From: Saccharomycopsis phalli
Lineage: Eukaryota; Ascomycota; Saccharomycetes; Ascoideales; Saccharomycopsidaceae
Length of the DNA stretch: 64,000 nt
Assembly: GCA_020342235.1 (NCBI GenBank)
Contig: CP073212.1
Span: 496,001 to 560,000, forward strand
Direction of reading: 5' to 3'
Shown one piece after another: positions 10,903-22,413 of the stretch (within the stretch, counting starts at the first letter, position 1; each line of letters begins with the position of its first letter). Under the pieces are notes generated by a model. That model had not been told where the DNA came from. It saw only the letters and a program-made list of their open reading frames with translations, and searched no databases. The translations under genes and the position numbers were made by a program.

Positions 10903-11432
10903 GGGATGTGTAGTCACAATCGAGATAATTTATACCAGCACGTGATGATAACGTGATGCTTGATCTGGGAGGGCTCATAACACAGACTATGGTGAAAAGT
11001 ATACGACATGAGTTGGAGCTACGTGGGGTAAGTTTGGTCTTTGAGAATGGATTGTAGAAGTATTGGGAACTATTTGGAGTAAAATGTTTGGTACTGGAAC
11101 TATGTGGAGTATATTTGGTCTTTGATAATGGATTGTGGAAGCATTGGGTATGAAATTGCTTGGAAATGTACAAGTACCAATTGACCAGTCATGATTGGTG
11201 ATTTGTTATACTGTGGATTATTCATTTGTTATACCATTGATATTGATTTGATATACCGTGTATTGTTGATTTGTTATACCATTGATATTGATTTGGCTAT
11301 GTCATGGACTATTGATTTGTTATACCATGTATTATTCATTTGTTAGACCATTGACTGTAATTTGTTTTACCATTGATTATTCATTTGCTTTACCACTGAC
11401 TATTCATTTGTCATACCATGGATTATTCATTT

Positions 11433-11640
11433 GTCATACCGACTATCATTTGTCATACCGACTATCATTTGTCATACCGACTATCATTTGTCATACCGAC
11501 TATCATTTGTCATACCGACTATCATTTGTCATACCGACTATCATTTGTCATACCGACTATCATTTCCCATACCAACTATCATTTCCCATACCAACTATCA
11601 TTTCCCATACCAACTATCATTTGTCATACTGACTATCATT
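11433..11640. repeat. 19-bp minisatellite (tcataccgactatcatttg)
   Basis: About ten head-to-tail copies of a 19-bp unit; the last few carry a cccataccaac variant. Since 19 is one more than a multiple of three, all three plus-strand frames read open through it, which produces artefactual overlapping ORFs. A looser related array (attatt-catttgttatacc) precedes it from about 11190. Confidence 0.92.
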
Positions 11641-11826
11641 TGTTATACCATGGATATTGATAATCTTGCAAAGTAAACTGGTTCTTTTTACTATAAATCA
11701 CTTGTATCGTTTAGAGTTGCCTCGGATCGTGTACGACTCGGCCCAATCACAATTTCTCCTTGCCTATAAATGATCCATCTCCTTGTGTGAATGCTCAGCC
11801 TAATACGTTTCAGCTATTGCCATATA

Positions 11827-12129
11827 CTATTGGACGCATCTGTCAAAGTATACTTTGACATTCTTTTGCAAGTCTTGTCCCTTCTTGGTATAGATGGACA
11901 AGTCTAAGATCTTTAGGAGGTCACGAATTTCATTATTGCAATTCATGTCTAGTTGCTGTTTTTGCAGTATGTTCCTATGATCCGTATACAATAAAGTTGC
12001 TCCAGCTGCAAGATACCGAATTAACTTGTATGATTTGCTTAACCTCAGTGTCGTGATCTGAGCTAATTCAGATAATAATCTGTTGACTTCTGATGATAAT
12101 CTAAATTGCTTCAGCATGATAATCTGCAT
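11827..12129 (-). CDS. Short ORF of uncertain origin, possible retroelement relic
   Basis: A 100-codon ORF from an ATG at 12129 (the frame extends five codons further to a TTG). I do not recognise the protein. It contains LLYTDHRNIL, which resembles the YTDH(R/K)NL segment in the RNase H domain of Ty3/gypsy polyproteins, preceded by KLIRYLAAGA, which loosely recalls the (W)R.YL.G motif before it. That is too little to claim a family. It may be an unrelated small gene, a chance ORF in AT-rich DNA or a very old retroelement fragment. Confidence 0.22.
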   Translation of the reverse strand: MQIIMLKQFRLSSEVNRLLSELAQITTLRLSKSYKLIRYLAAGATLLYTDHRNILQKQQLDMNCNNEIRDLLKILDLSIYTKKGQDLQKNVKVYFDRCVQ

Positions 12130-12715
12130 AGCTTCGTACCACAATCTGTACTCTTAGATAATATTCTGTACTCAGATCATAATCTGTATACTCAGACCAT
12201 AATCCGCCTTCAAATCACAACTCACCTATTGCCAACATATACATGACGAGAAAACGCAACTGACCACAATACAATAATAAGCAATAGTTAAACCCCTCCA
12301 TCCACTCCCAAATGTGGGCCGTGCAGATCTTCAAAATGAGTACTTTCAGAATAAAATGTCGTCCGCATAATCAGACATCTCTATATGTAATCCGCACTTT
12401 TAATGACCATCTTGTCCAAAAGACGATCATCGAGACGTAAACTGTAAAAGAATTATACTTCACAAGTCTTTCCAGTTACTTATAACAATATATTATTCTG
12501 GAATGTCTTCTAGTGCCATTCATGTTGAATCACGGATATTCAATGCATCTGCTTATGTATTGGTTGCAATTCAACCTTCTGGGCCGCATTCCGATTCACA
12601 TCCCCTACACATTTCAATGTTTCATCACATGTTCATATTTAATATTTCGGGTGCATTTACCATACTCCCATTGCCCTTGCTTCTTGCCCTGGTTTCTTGC
12701 CTTGTTTTCCCTTGC

Positions 12716-14125
12716 TTATTGCTCTGCAAAAACACTCCCTGCAATCTGCAAAAACACATCGGCCTCCTCCTTCCCAAAGGACAAGGATGGCCGCAAACGA
12801 ACGGCAGCAGTGCCAGAACCACCAATGTTAAGTCCCTTGGCCCTGGCGTTGCTAATGAAAACATCTCTCTGCTCAGCAGTAGGCAAGTCCCACGCGATAA
12901 ACGTGCCTTTGCCTCGGAGATTCTGGATCTTTTCCGGGTACTTCTCCTGCAACTTCTTCAACCCATCAATGATATATTCGCCGGTCTTCGCAGCGTAACT
13001 CGCCAAGTCATGGTCATGGACCTGCTTCAAGATCTCGCCCGTGATCACCATCCGGGCAGAATCGCCGCTCCAGGTGTTAAATTGCCGGTACGGCTTGTTT
13101 GGAACGAACTGGGGGTCGTGGAAGAAGTAACCAGCAGACTGCATTTTCTTGGAGAACGTCACAAGGTCTGGCGCTGGAGATAAGTTGAAGTGCTCGTGGG
13201 CCCACAACTTCCCAGTAGCCGCGACTCCGGTCTGAACTTCGTCAATGATAAACACCACGCCGTGCTTCAAAGTCAAGTCTCGGAGTCCTTGGAAGAACCG
13301 CGCCGATCCGTGGTTATCGCCGCCCTCTGATTGGATAGGCTCGATGATCAAGCCAGCAATCGGGACCTTCCAGGTGGTGAAAAGCTTCTCTACAATTGCC
13401 AAACACCGCTCGTCCTCCTTGTCGTTATACTCCTGGTTACTTTCCAACGGATACTTGTATGCGGGGTACTCGGCCTTTGGCCAGTGGAACGCAGGCATGC
13501 CCAACTTGTGGATTGGCTTTGAAGCAGTGACACTGGCACTGGCAAATAATCGGCCATGGAACGCCTTTTTGAACGAGAGAATGGCCAAATCAGGCGATCC
13601 CGGTGCCTGGTTGTCCATGACAGACTCAAGTTCCGCAGGGGAAAATTCCGAGTCGTAGCCGTTCTTTTTGGCCTGGTGGAACATGAACGCAGCTTTAAAC
13701 GCCAACTCGTTGGCGTCGGCACCAGAAAGCGCAGGCCACAACTTGTCTTGCCCCTTTGGCGCTCCGTACTTGACGATCTTCTCCAAGATCGAGCTCCAGT
13801 CCGACCCGGGGAAGTTCGAGAGTGCCGGGCGGTTCACAAGCGCCCTGATTGCTTCTGGCGACTTTGCCGCCTCAATAAGCGCCGGGTTGTTGTACCCAAG
13901 AGCAATTGACGCAATCTGGGCATAGCAGTCAAGCAAAACGTTTCCATCGACATCCACAATGTAATTGCCAACTGACTTGTCATAGTCGGTGACAAAATGG
14001 GTGTGGCGGTTATCGAATATATTCCCAATCCGCTTGTTCTCCTTGACGGAGACCGGTCCGGGGATTGCGGTCTTGACTTGCGGCTTGTTTGGTTGGTTCG
14101 GATAGTATTTGGCAGAAATTGACAT
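12716..14125 (-). CDS. UGA1: 4-aminobutyrate aminotransferase (UGA1)
   Basis: PLP-dependent class III aminotransferase of 469 residues. It converts GABA and 2-oxoglutarate to succinate semialdehyde and glutamate, the first step of GABA use through the GABA shunt. Visible landmarks are the SGADANELAFKAAF cofactor region, IDEVQTGVAATGKLWAHEHF with the aspartate that contacts PLP, and VTFSKKMQSAGYFF with the Schiff-base lysine. The C-terminus GGSGTAAVRLRPSLSF is typical. Length equals S. cerevisiae Uga1 (471). The ATG at 14125 follows a minus-strand aaattctcc-type AT-rich leader. A palindromic TCACGTGA lies at 14168-14175, 43 bases upstream of the start. Confidence 0.95.
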   Translation of the reverse strand: MSISAKYYPNQPNKPQVKTAIPGPVSVKENKRIGNIFDNRHTHFVTDYDKSVGNYIVDVDGNVLLDCYAQIASIALGYNNPALIEAAKSPEAIRALVNRPALSNFPGSDWSSILEKIVKYGAPKGQDKLWPALSGADANELAFKAAFMFHQAKKNGYDSEFSPAELESVMDNQAPGSPDLAILSFKKAFHGRLFASASVTASKPIHKLGMPAFHWPKAEYPAYKYPLESNQEYNDKEDERCLAIVEKLFTTWKVPIAGLIIEPIQSEGGDNHGSARFFQGLRDLTLKHGVVFIIDEVQTGVAATGKLWAHEHFNLSPAPDLVTFSKKMQSAGYFFHDPQFVPNKPYRQFNTWSGDSARMVITGEILKQVHDHDLASYAAKTGEYIIDGLKKLQEKYPEKIQNLRGKGTFIAWDLPTAEQRDVFISNARAKGLNIGGSGTAAVRLRPSLSFGKEEADVFLQIAGSVFAEQ

Positions 14126-16138
14126 GGACTAAACAGGGAGAATTGTGGGTATTTATAGGTGATGACCTCACGTGATTTGATGCCGGGGGGAGAATCGAGA
14201 ATATTCCATTAGAGATGCGAATATAATATTATCCAAGCCTGCAGTTGACAATGAGCTTTGGGGGTTGAATTTTGTACATGGATATTTTATAAACCTGATT
14301 CCTTGGACGGGATGGGCTTGTGGGAATGCTGGTGCGTGATTTTTGTTCCGAGAAGCGGCACTTTCGGGAAACATGTTACAGGAACGTAAAGATTGGCTAA
14401 GCTGGAATGTCCGGATGTAATATGATGGTATTGGAGATGATAGATGTAATTGGCGGCAGTGAATTGTATTGAATGTGACTGAATTGCATTGGATGTGACT
14501 GAATTGCATTGGATGTAATTGGTGACAGTGAATTGTATTAGCTGTAATTGAGTGGCATTGAATAGGATCGAATTTAATTAGGCCACAACCCAAAGTTTCG
14601 AGTCTTTACCACGGATAAAACTCATCAATGGACTTTCCTTTGCCCAATGTCTTATTTAGCAATTCTCTAGCCCAATCTGGCCAAGGTTATACATTCGCAG
14701 ATCAAAGCTGCATGGAGATAACCCTGAGTCAGAGACGGCAAACAAAACAGAGTCACGTTATGGTTTTGAAACAGTCCACAAACTGCAAATGGATGGGGTT
14801 GATCTGCACTAGTAATGTTGTAAATTGATGGTGGATAGGTTTAAGGCAAGAGACGGTGTTTTGGTAATTGGTGTTGGTTAACATTCATGTATTTTGTTGG
14901 CAAAATGGCAATGGTAATGACAAATGACAAATCGATAAAATGGTAAATCACAAATCAACAAAAATTGCAAATCAATTAACGATTGTTTAATTAAACGGTA
15001 AATTAATAAAAATTCAAAATTCAAAATCAGTAAAATGACAAATTAATGAAAATGGTAAACTGTAAACTAAAGAATTTTCAAGCCAGTCTTCCAAACCAGT
15101 CTTTTCAAATAAGAGCTTCCAAATCAGTCTTAAAAGCCAGTCTTTTCAAATCAGTCTTCCAAATCAGTCTTCCAAATCAGTCTTCTAAATCAGTCTTCCA
15201 AATCAGTTTTTCAAACCAGTCTTCCAAATCAGTCCTAAATCAATTCTAAATCAATTCTAAATCATTTTCAACCAATGAAACTAGTTTTCGCCTTGCATAC
15301 ATTAACCAGTCACCACACTGCTTAACAGCAAAATAGCCACCCCGCAATATACGATGGAATCACCAATTAGCCGTTGGAGGGGAAGGAACAATTAGTCATT
15401 TACCAAGAAAAGAGGCTGGCTAGAATTGGAAATACCCAATGACGATGCAATGTATTAGCGAGTACGCATATCAAGATAATTTTAGAAGCACTCACGGAGC
15501 TGGCGGAGCTTAAACGTCTTAATCATGCAACTAAACTCGCCAGAATTTGAATATTGATGCCATAGACTGTTCCACATGAAGACTAATAGGCTAATTTCGA
15601 TACTCTTTTAGGTTTACTGGCCAGATACACCGGTGCAAAGGCACCAATAAGCTAGCCACTGTGATTTTCCGGCAAGCAGAAATTCACGGGGAAATCGTAG
15701 AGATAGTACTGGAAAATAATGAGTTGGTATAGAGGCAAACTACAACTGGTCATGTCAAACTACTAGACATGTCAAACTTCTAGACATGCCATCGGACTCT
15801 TGTAAACATTGGCAGATCATCTCGATGGTCTCGATGACGTATGGAAATGTACCCAAGTCTCGCTTGCACTACTTTTTATTATCCTGATCCCATCGAGTCC
15901 TGACATCACCTCATCACTTTCCCAATGTCGGCATGTTGGACCCGCCATTTATGCACACTCATGCATGCGTGTTTGACGGCCTTCTCAATATGGACTCACC
16001 AGCACTCTTCTCATCATGATGGATATTTGTTTACTCTATATATAAATCAGGGATGTAGTCGAGAAATATCATCATTCAATCAAGAGATTCAATTCGATAC
16101 CCAAAAGATACCCAAATACCCAGATACCCAAATACCCA
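14126..16138. other. 2-kb intergenic region between UGA1 and the GPI protein gene
   Basis: Divergent promoter region. It contains a TCACGTGA (Cbf1-type E-box) at 14168-14175, a 20-bp imperfect repeat (gtgactgaattgcattggat) at about 14455-14575, a degenerate aaat-rich stretch at 14900-15060 (many copies of acaaatcaa/ggtaaat) and a 13-bp minisatellite at 15080-15245. Close to the GPI protein gene, caagatacccaaatacccagataccc is a short run of 8-bp units. No other gene is recognisable. Confidence 0.5.
15080..15245. repeat. 13-bp minisatellite (aaatcagtcttcc)
   Basis: About twelve imperfect copies of aaatcagtcttcc with small length variants. The 67-codon ORF across it is a product of the repeat and not a gene. 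Confidence 0.85.
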
Positions 16139-16627
16139 ATGAATTTCTTTACTGTTTTCTTCTTCCTTTCCATCACCATGGCAATTAACCCAGAGGACCC
16201 AAACGTCAGTTGTTTCTACACTAGAATCAACGTCGGCGACTCCTCTCTCACTTGTGTCTCTGTTGAACCAACAATTGCCACAACTCAACCGTTCATTCAC
16301 CAAAACGTCACCACAGTCCACAATTCCACCGCTCCGGCACCAACCCCAGAGCCATTCCAAAACTCCACGGTCCCAGCATCAACTCCTCTGTTCACCAACT
16401 CCTCTGCGTTCCCTACATTGACCGTTTCAACTCCATTTGATAACTCCACTGCTGGAAACTGGACTACCGTCACAACTCTCACCCAGATTGCTCATGTGGG
16501 ACACCACATCGAAGGCAACCAGACAATCAACTTCACATCGCCATTCATTATCAACACCGGTGGTGCAAACACCTTGGTTTCAGGTGCTTTTGCTGCAGGT
16601 TTGTTGTCGTTTTTGTTTCTTTTATAA
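16139..16627 (+). CDS. Small GPI-anchored cell-wall mannoprotein
   Basis: Protein of 162 residues with the full layout of a GPI-anchored wall protein. It has a signal peptide (MNFFTVFFFLSITMA), a Thr/Ser/Pro-rich middle with many N-glycosylation sequons (NVT, NST, NSS, NWT, NQT, NFT), and a C-terminal hydrophobic tail (LVSGAFAAGLLSFLFLL) preceded by a small-residue omega-site region (NTGGAN). Two cysteines lie near the N-terminus. Such proteins are covalently linked to beta-1,6-glucan or stay in the plasma membrane. The sequence is too divergent to assign to a named family. The upstream region is long (2 kb), common for regulated wall genes. Confidence 0.75.
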   Translation: MNFFTVFFFLSITMAINPEDPNVSCFYTRINVGDSSLTCVSVEPTIATTQPFIHQNVTTVHNSTAPAPTPEPFQNSTVPASTPLFTNSSAFPTLTVSTPFDNSTAGNWTTVTTLTQIAHVGHHIEGNQTINFTSPFIINTGGANTLVSGAFAAGLLSFLFLL

Positions 16628-19600
16628 GTGCACAGCTGTATAGGCTGGCGTGGCATATTTATTTTCATCATTTGCATTTATATACATTCATTTATACTCA
16701 TTTATTTATATACATTTAATTTATTTTTGTAGCGTTTTTCAATCATTCATGCTCCACATATGCTCCACATGATCGTCTGGAGTTGTGCTTACAGCTTGGT
16801 TTACCAAACTGCTCGATTGTAAAACTAGATACCGGTGTATCAGCGTGATCCAGATGTTTGCTAGTGTGATTTGCCAGAGAATTTGGCTGTAGTGCATACA
16901 CGAATTTATCAGACAAAGTGTGTTTGCATGAGGATCAATGGACAAGAATGTATAGTCATCTGGCTATGTAATAAATAGAAGTGTTTTCACAGGTTAACAC
17001 TTTCACAATGCTAAAAGCATAGCGACATCTTTACCTTTTTTTATTGACTTTGGAAATAACTGGATAATTATCATCCGTCATAGGCTTTATCTTCCATTGC
17101 ATCAAGGAATTACTTCATACGACTCAATATTCTCAACAGCTCAATCGCATAATCAAGACCCTGCCTTTTCACTTCTGTCGTTGATTAAGCAATTTCCAGG
17201 AGACCTGTTCTCAATAGAACTGCAATCTATGAAGTTTAATCACATATCCGTAAAGCCACGCTATGAACATGCTCAGAAATAAAAAATTCATTCACCTCAA
17301 TAAGAATAGCAAATAGACTGCTTCTGGGTTTTCTAAATTTTGGGATTTATAGAGATTTTGATTCATCTTCAGCCTCTCTGCCAATAATAAGTCCGTTTCT
17401 GCGTATGCGAGAATGAACACATTTGGCCTTTGGATTGGCCTGGTTAATTCTCAACCCTAGAATTTTCTTGGGAAAGCCCAATACCTTCAATTCAACCTTC
17501 TGCCTCTCAAAGACAAATCAGGCTTAGATATGGTTTGACTTTCCAAGCTATCTTCTCCCATGATGGTGATGTATGCTTACTCTTAAAGCCACGAGATAAA
17601 CTGTCGGAGCACAGATATTACCCATTTTACACTCATGTTCTATAATATGATCTCCTCAAAAAGCTGACCAATTCTTGTAGGTACTATTATCTATCACAAT
17701 GTCAATCCACCTCATTGACATTAGCTTTGTCGATCCACCAGCCCAAGTATATTGATAAGTACCATATGAGGGCCCGATTCTACATACTGAGTAGCATTTA
17801 AATGGGTTTTCCAAGTCATGCATCGCCATATTCAATTGGCTTAATTTTCAATTGACTTGGAAATATCATGCTTTGGTAGAAATCAATGACTAAGGCAAAT
17901 TTGAATTGTCAAGCACCCTTTCGAGTGTTACTTCTGCTGGTTGAGTCACGGAAACTTGCTGGTCCCATTGAGAAACTGAGAAATTGAGCTGAGGATTGCC
18001 AGTGAATATGAGAGTCTCCGCTAATGGCTTGTTTCGCCCCAATTCAGTTTGAGGACATGTCGTTTAATTTACTCTATTCTTTAACTCTTGAATAAGTTGG
18101 CGTTGTATTCGAAGAGGGTCCTCTTAAAGTTGTTTGTTCCACTGCAAGAACACTGGTTTCTCAAGTTATGACAAAGGTTCCAATAGTTAAAACTATTGGA
18201 CTGTCGCTTTTGGTATCCTGAATGGACTTCTTTGTAATTGTCATGTGTTTCTAATGATTTGTACTACTGGAATAAACTGACCGACTGGTTTTGGCTAATA
18301 ATCGCATGGCCTTTGTTGTACGTATTAACTCAGTATCATCAGACTGAGCACTTAAAATAATATCCTGACAGCGCGGCTCATTGCATCACAGTTTATCAAG
18401 AGAACTCATTTGAGTTAGTTTAGTCAAGACAAATTGGAATTGGACCACGTACAACAAAAACCGTTCCATTCTATATCCAGTGGTATGCCTTTTCAAATAT
18501 GTTAGGCATAGAAATTTCCTTCTTTGGAAACATTCGCGACTCACATAATCCCTGTAATTTTAAGCATAGGTTATGACGACAACTAAATACACGGCTGACG
18601 CATGAAATAGCAGCCTTGAAACTCATTTCATATCTGTTGTGCGGTCTATTCCCACTAATATTTTATGTTATAAGCAAGTAAGTGATTGGGCCTGGCAAAT
18701 TCTAACCACTCGAGTCCAAAGGCATAACACAATACACAGTTCTTGACGGTACCTTATTACCTAACCTTGTCCAAGTACACCTTGACTTCTAATCTCCGTA
18801 ATCAGGACAGTGTAGATGCTGGTGATATGTTATCTCCGCTTCGTGACTGTTTAATTGCATGTATCATGGCACCTACAGACGGGGAATATGTAGTCTGAGA
18901 CTATTTGAGACACTAAGGATTTGTTTCTATTCGCGTAGGTTCTTTTCATATGAGTAGATTTCGTAACGGGGAGCTCGCCTGAATGATTGCTCTAGCATCA
19001 GACTATTGTTTTGCTACTTGTCCAGGTCTTCCACCTGTTTTCCAATTGCCCATTTCTTTGTCTACACTTGCTTATGGCTTGTCTACACTTGCTTGTTGAT
19101 TGTCTGACACTTTGCTTATCTGCCCAATACCAATTATTGTTTGACCAATTCCCTGCTCGTTGAGTATGCATTGCAACGCCGCTTGCCGTCAAAATTAAAG
19201 TTCGTTGGCCGTTCCCCACCCAACTTCAAATCCTTTCCAACATCACGACCTCCGCTAATATCCACAATTAACCAGTGAAAAATGATCCGACAGCAATCAT
19301 TTATTCAACAAACCCATAAGCGACTCTAATTTGTAGTCAGATGTTTTGTTTCAAAGATGAACCCCTGTCAGTGTTTTTTCGTGTGGGGAAGCCTAAATTG
19401 AACAATGCGTGGAAATATTATCATCTCATTCGGAGAAACCCGCGAGGAATATGCCGCAGAGCCACACTATCTATAGAAATTACTCCAATGATAGGACCAA
19501 TTTGGGTTTGGGGAAATAGAGTTTCTACAAGACTCTATTTACACTTTGAATTTAACGTGGGGAACAAGATGGAAGAACGAGAACGAAGAGAACGAAAGAA

Positions 19601-19869
19601 GTATGTAGACAGGAGAGGAAAGAAAGAATAGGAAACACAAGAATGAGACGAAACATGCAAATAATGGAAAGAAAAAATCCAGCTGTACTAATCAATGGTA
19701 AGTTTTTTGACGGCTCGGCGTCTGGGCAGTCCTTCGGAGAAACCTGCAGGCTTGCTGATGCCAATCAGTCGACATTATACATATAGGAACATGTCATTGC
19801 GAACAACTCCCGTAGCATATAAATACCTTCGTTTTATTGTAGTGCTGCCCCTGCTGTTTTCTCCTTAAC
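16628..19869. other. 3.2-kb gene-poor stretch upstream of the transporter
   Basis: The longest gap in the window. ORFs are short and none is convincing. Base composition is mixed, not simple AT-rich spacer, and parts read on the minus strand as scraps loosely like retroelement polymerase (around 17200-17760), too weak to annotate. At 19060-19095 ttgtctacacttgcttaTgg is duplicated. This may be the remains of an old element or an eroded gene; I cannot tell by eye. Confidence 0.4.
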
Positions 19870-21585
19870 ATGACCAAGTTAGAAAATAGTTCATTTTTCC
19901 AAAGAGCCACCAAAAGCTTCCGGCTACCTCCAGACAACTCCCCCAAGGAGATCTACAACTGGACCTTCTACATCTCGGTATTTGTGTTTGGAATCCTTGG
20001 CTGTGCCCGTGGGTATGATGAAGGATGTATTGCTGGAACAGTTGTGCAAGTGCAGTTTGTCAAAGAGTTTGGATTGGCCGACAAAACCAAGTCAGCAAGC
20101 TACTTGGCCAACCTCAAGTCCAACATCACTGGTATGGTCCAAGTGGGATCAATTGGCGGCAGTTTATTTGCACTATTCTTGGTGGACAAGATTGGCCGGA
20201 TTCGAACGCTTCAAATTGGATGCGTTGGTTGGATAGTGGCTGCAATTATTCAAATAACGTCAAGATCGATTGGTCAGTTGTACGCTGGCAGATTGTTGGA
20301 AGGAATATTTGCCATTGGCCCATCAGTGGTCTGTGGCCCGATTTATCTCTCTGAGGTAGCTCCCAAGCGAATCCGAGGTCTATGCACCAATATTTTCGCT
20401 GGTTCTGTTTACATGGGGGTGATGTTGGCGTACTTTGCCAACTATGGAACTGCTCTACATGTTTCCGGTACTTCAAGAGGTCAATGGGTGTACCCTACGC
20501 TGGTGAAGATCATTTTGGCTGGCTTGATCCTTATAATGTCATTTTTATGCTCCGAATCACCACGGTGGTTGATTAAAAAGGGAAAACACGAAGCTGCGCT
20601 TAAATCATTTACAAAGATCCGAAATTTACCAGCAGACCATCCATATATTCTCTCTGAGATCAGTGATATCAACGAGCAGCTCATGTTGGAAGAAGAGTCC
20701 GTCAGAGGAACGTCCTTGTGGAACGCATTGAAGGAAATAGTTCTTGTGGGCTCGATACGCTGGAGAATGTTCATTTCAATCATGATCCAGCTTCTTGGCC
20801 AATGGTCTGGCGCAAACGCAATTACAATATATGCCCCTACGCTTTTTGCCTTGGCAGGTAAACCAAAGCTAACCGACAGTTTGATGATGACTGCTGTTTT
20901 GGGCGTGGTGAAATTCTCTTCGGCGATCTTGACTGCGTTTTTCTTTATTGATATCTTGGGTCGTCGGAGATGCTTGTTTATGGGCATTGGTCTTTAAATC
21001 ATCACCATGCTTTATTTTGCCATTTTCCTTCAGCTTGTGCCTGAGGCTGAGAAAAAAGGAGTGCCATTGACTGGGGCCAAAAACCATGCTTCAAAGGGGG
21101 CATTGGCCTCGATATTTCTCAGTGGTGTTGGCTGGACCATGGGATTCAATGCAATTCAGTACCTCTTCAACTCGGAGGTTTTACCCTTGAAAGTGCGAAA
21201 TGTCGGGACTTCGATAGTGATGGTGATTCATTTTGCCAATCAGTACGGGAACTCCAAAGCCATGACATCACTTTTGCTTGCACTCCACAACTACGGTGCA
21301 TTTTACTTCTTTTTCGGTGTTTCGGTGCTTGGGTTGATGTTTGCGTGGTTCTTTGTTCCTGAGGTGGCAGGAAGATCGTTAGAATCGATGGATGAGATAT
21401 TTGCCTTGCCATGGTACATTATTGGAAGAAAAGGTGCGAAGCTCTGTCCTGACAATTCTGAAGTTGGACGGATTGGCCGGCCTGAATCTGAGCAGGCGTA
21501 TGACAAGAGTAGGGTGGAGAATGTGGAAAAGGCTGAAGTTAAGCGGAGTTCTTCAAATGAGGATTCGAGTGAAGGTGATGTTTGA
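19870..21585 (+). pseudogene. MFS quinate/sugar transporter interrupted by one in-frame stop
   Basis: One frame spanning 571 sense codons of a major-facilitator sugar porter, broken by a single TAA at 20995-20997. The part before it has 375 residues and the part after it continues in the same frame. Family marks are intact on both sides: DKIGRIRTLQIG after helix 2, SESPRWLIKKGK after helix 6, QLLGQWSGANAITIYAP in helix 7, DILGRRRC, HFANQYGNSKAM and VPEVAGRSLESMDEIF after helix 12. The QWSGANAITIYAP and HFANQYGNSKA segments recall fungal quinate-permease-like transporters. The stop falls in the loop and helix after helix 8, so the upstream product alone would lack about four helices. There is no other damage, so the stop is recent, is tolerated by readthrough, or is a sequence error. 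Confidence 0.8.
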
Positions 21586-22413
21586 TATTTAAAATTTTTG
21601 CGGTTTATATTTCTAGTGATGCAAGTGTGTATTACACTGACAATTTTATGAGTGTTGATAGTGTAATCGACGAGTAGATGGATGTAATTTTCACGATCAA
21701 CGACTAGACAGATGGAAATTTCGCGGTATTCAAAGAATGGCTGGTCAGATGGACCATTTTGGTTTACTGTTTAGTTTTATTGGATTTTAATGTAGAGTTA
21801 ATGTGTTGGTTAAAGAATTGGCATGCTGGTTGATTTCTGTTTCTATGCAGACTATTGCCTTTTCCATTGTCTTGACCGTTGACACTTTCGCTTCATTTCG
21901 CTGGTTTATATCGACATTGACCACATTTTCCTTGTGTTCCTGTCATTTCCGAGACTGTAATAAGAAACGATGAAGTTGAGAAGTGAATTTTTGTTTTATG
22001 GTACTTTTGTAGTTTGGAATAATTATCTGCTGAATAATTACCTGAATTGATGTATCATTAATATCTGGTGGTTGTACAAGAAGAGTCATTAAACATGTAT
22101 TGAGTGGAGATGTCATTGGAAGTGATGAACAAAGACAACAAGTGAATAGTGGATAGTGAATAGTGGATAGTGAATAGTGGATAGTGAATAGTGGATAGTG
22201 AATAATGGATAGTGAATAATGGATAGTGAATAATGGGTAGGTGAATTAGAATTGAGAATGACATTGAGTGCAGTATTAAACAGTATAATCATCAGAAGTC
22301 AATTTGGCTCTGAATCATATACCAACACTCCAAAAAAACTGTTGCCAAAGTTTGAGCTTGTGAATCAGTACCTTGCAATTCACTATTCTTTCCCACTTTC
22401 CCACTCTCCCAGT
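21586..22413. other. Convergent intergenic region with minisatellite
   Basis: Lies between the transporter and SMC6 3' ends. It holds a 14-bp minisatellite at 22144-22245 and a short repeat near 21655-21720 (gatcgacgagtagatgga and a near copy). No gene is seen. Confidence 0.5.
22144..22245. repeat. 14-bp minisatellite (agtgaatagtggat)
   Basis: About seven copies, the distal ones carrying a gaataatgg variant, arranged in blocks as expected from unequal crossing-over or slippage. Confidence 0.9.

Larger units (their letters stand above)
10903..12715. other. 1.8-kb intergenic region between the SAN1-like gene and UGA1
   Basis: Upstream of the ligase gene a segment of about 45 bases is duplicated (tttggtctttgagaatggattg at 11034 and a near copy at 11120). 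Then come the irregular ttgttatacc repeats and the 19-bp minisatellite. A short minus-strand ORF at 11827-12129 is annotated separately. At 12150-12210 short copies of cagaTcataatctgtac occur. Nothing else coding is seen. Confidence 0.5.

Noticed and set aside
11282-11676. Three overlapping plus-strand ORFs with YHLSYRLSFVIPTII repeats
   Set aside because: A 19-bp tandem repeat without stop codons keeps all frames open. They are not genes.
15046-15249. Regular direct repeats considered as a CRISPR array
   Set aside because: The units are contiguous with no unique spacers, and the window is eukaryotic; this holds for all arrays here.
17200-17760. Minus-strand scraps that loosely recall a copia-type reverse transcriptase (VLGFPKKILGL)
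   Set aside because: Only one short segment resembles the family and no other landmark lines up. Not enough to call an element.
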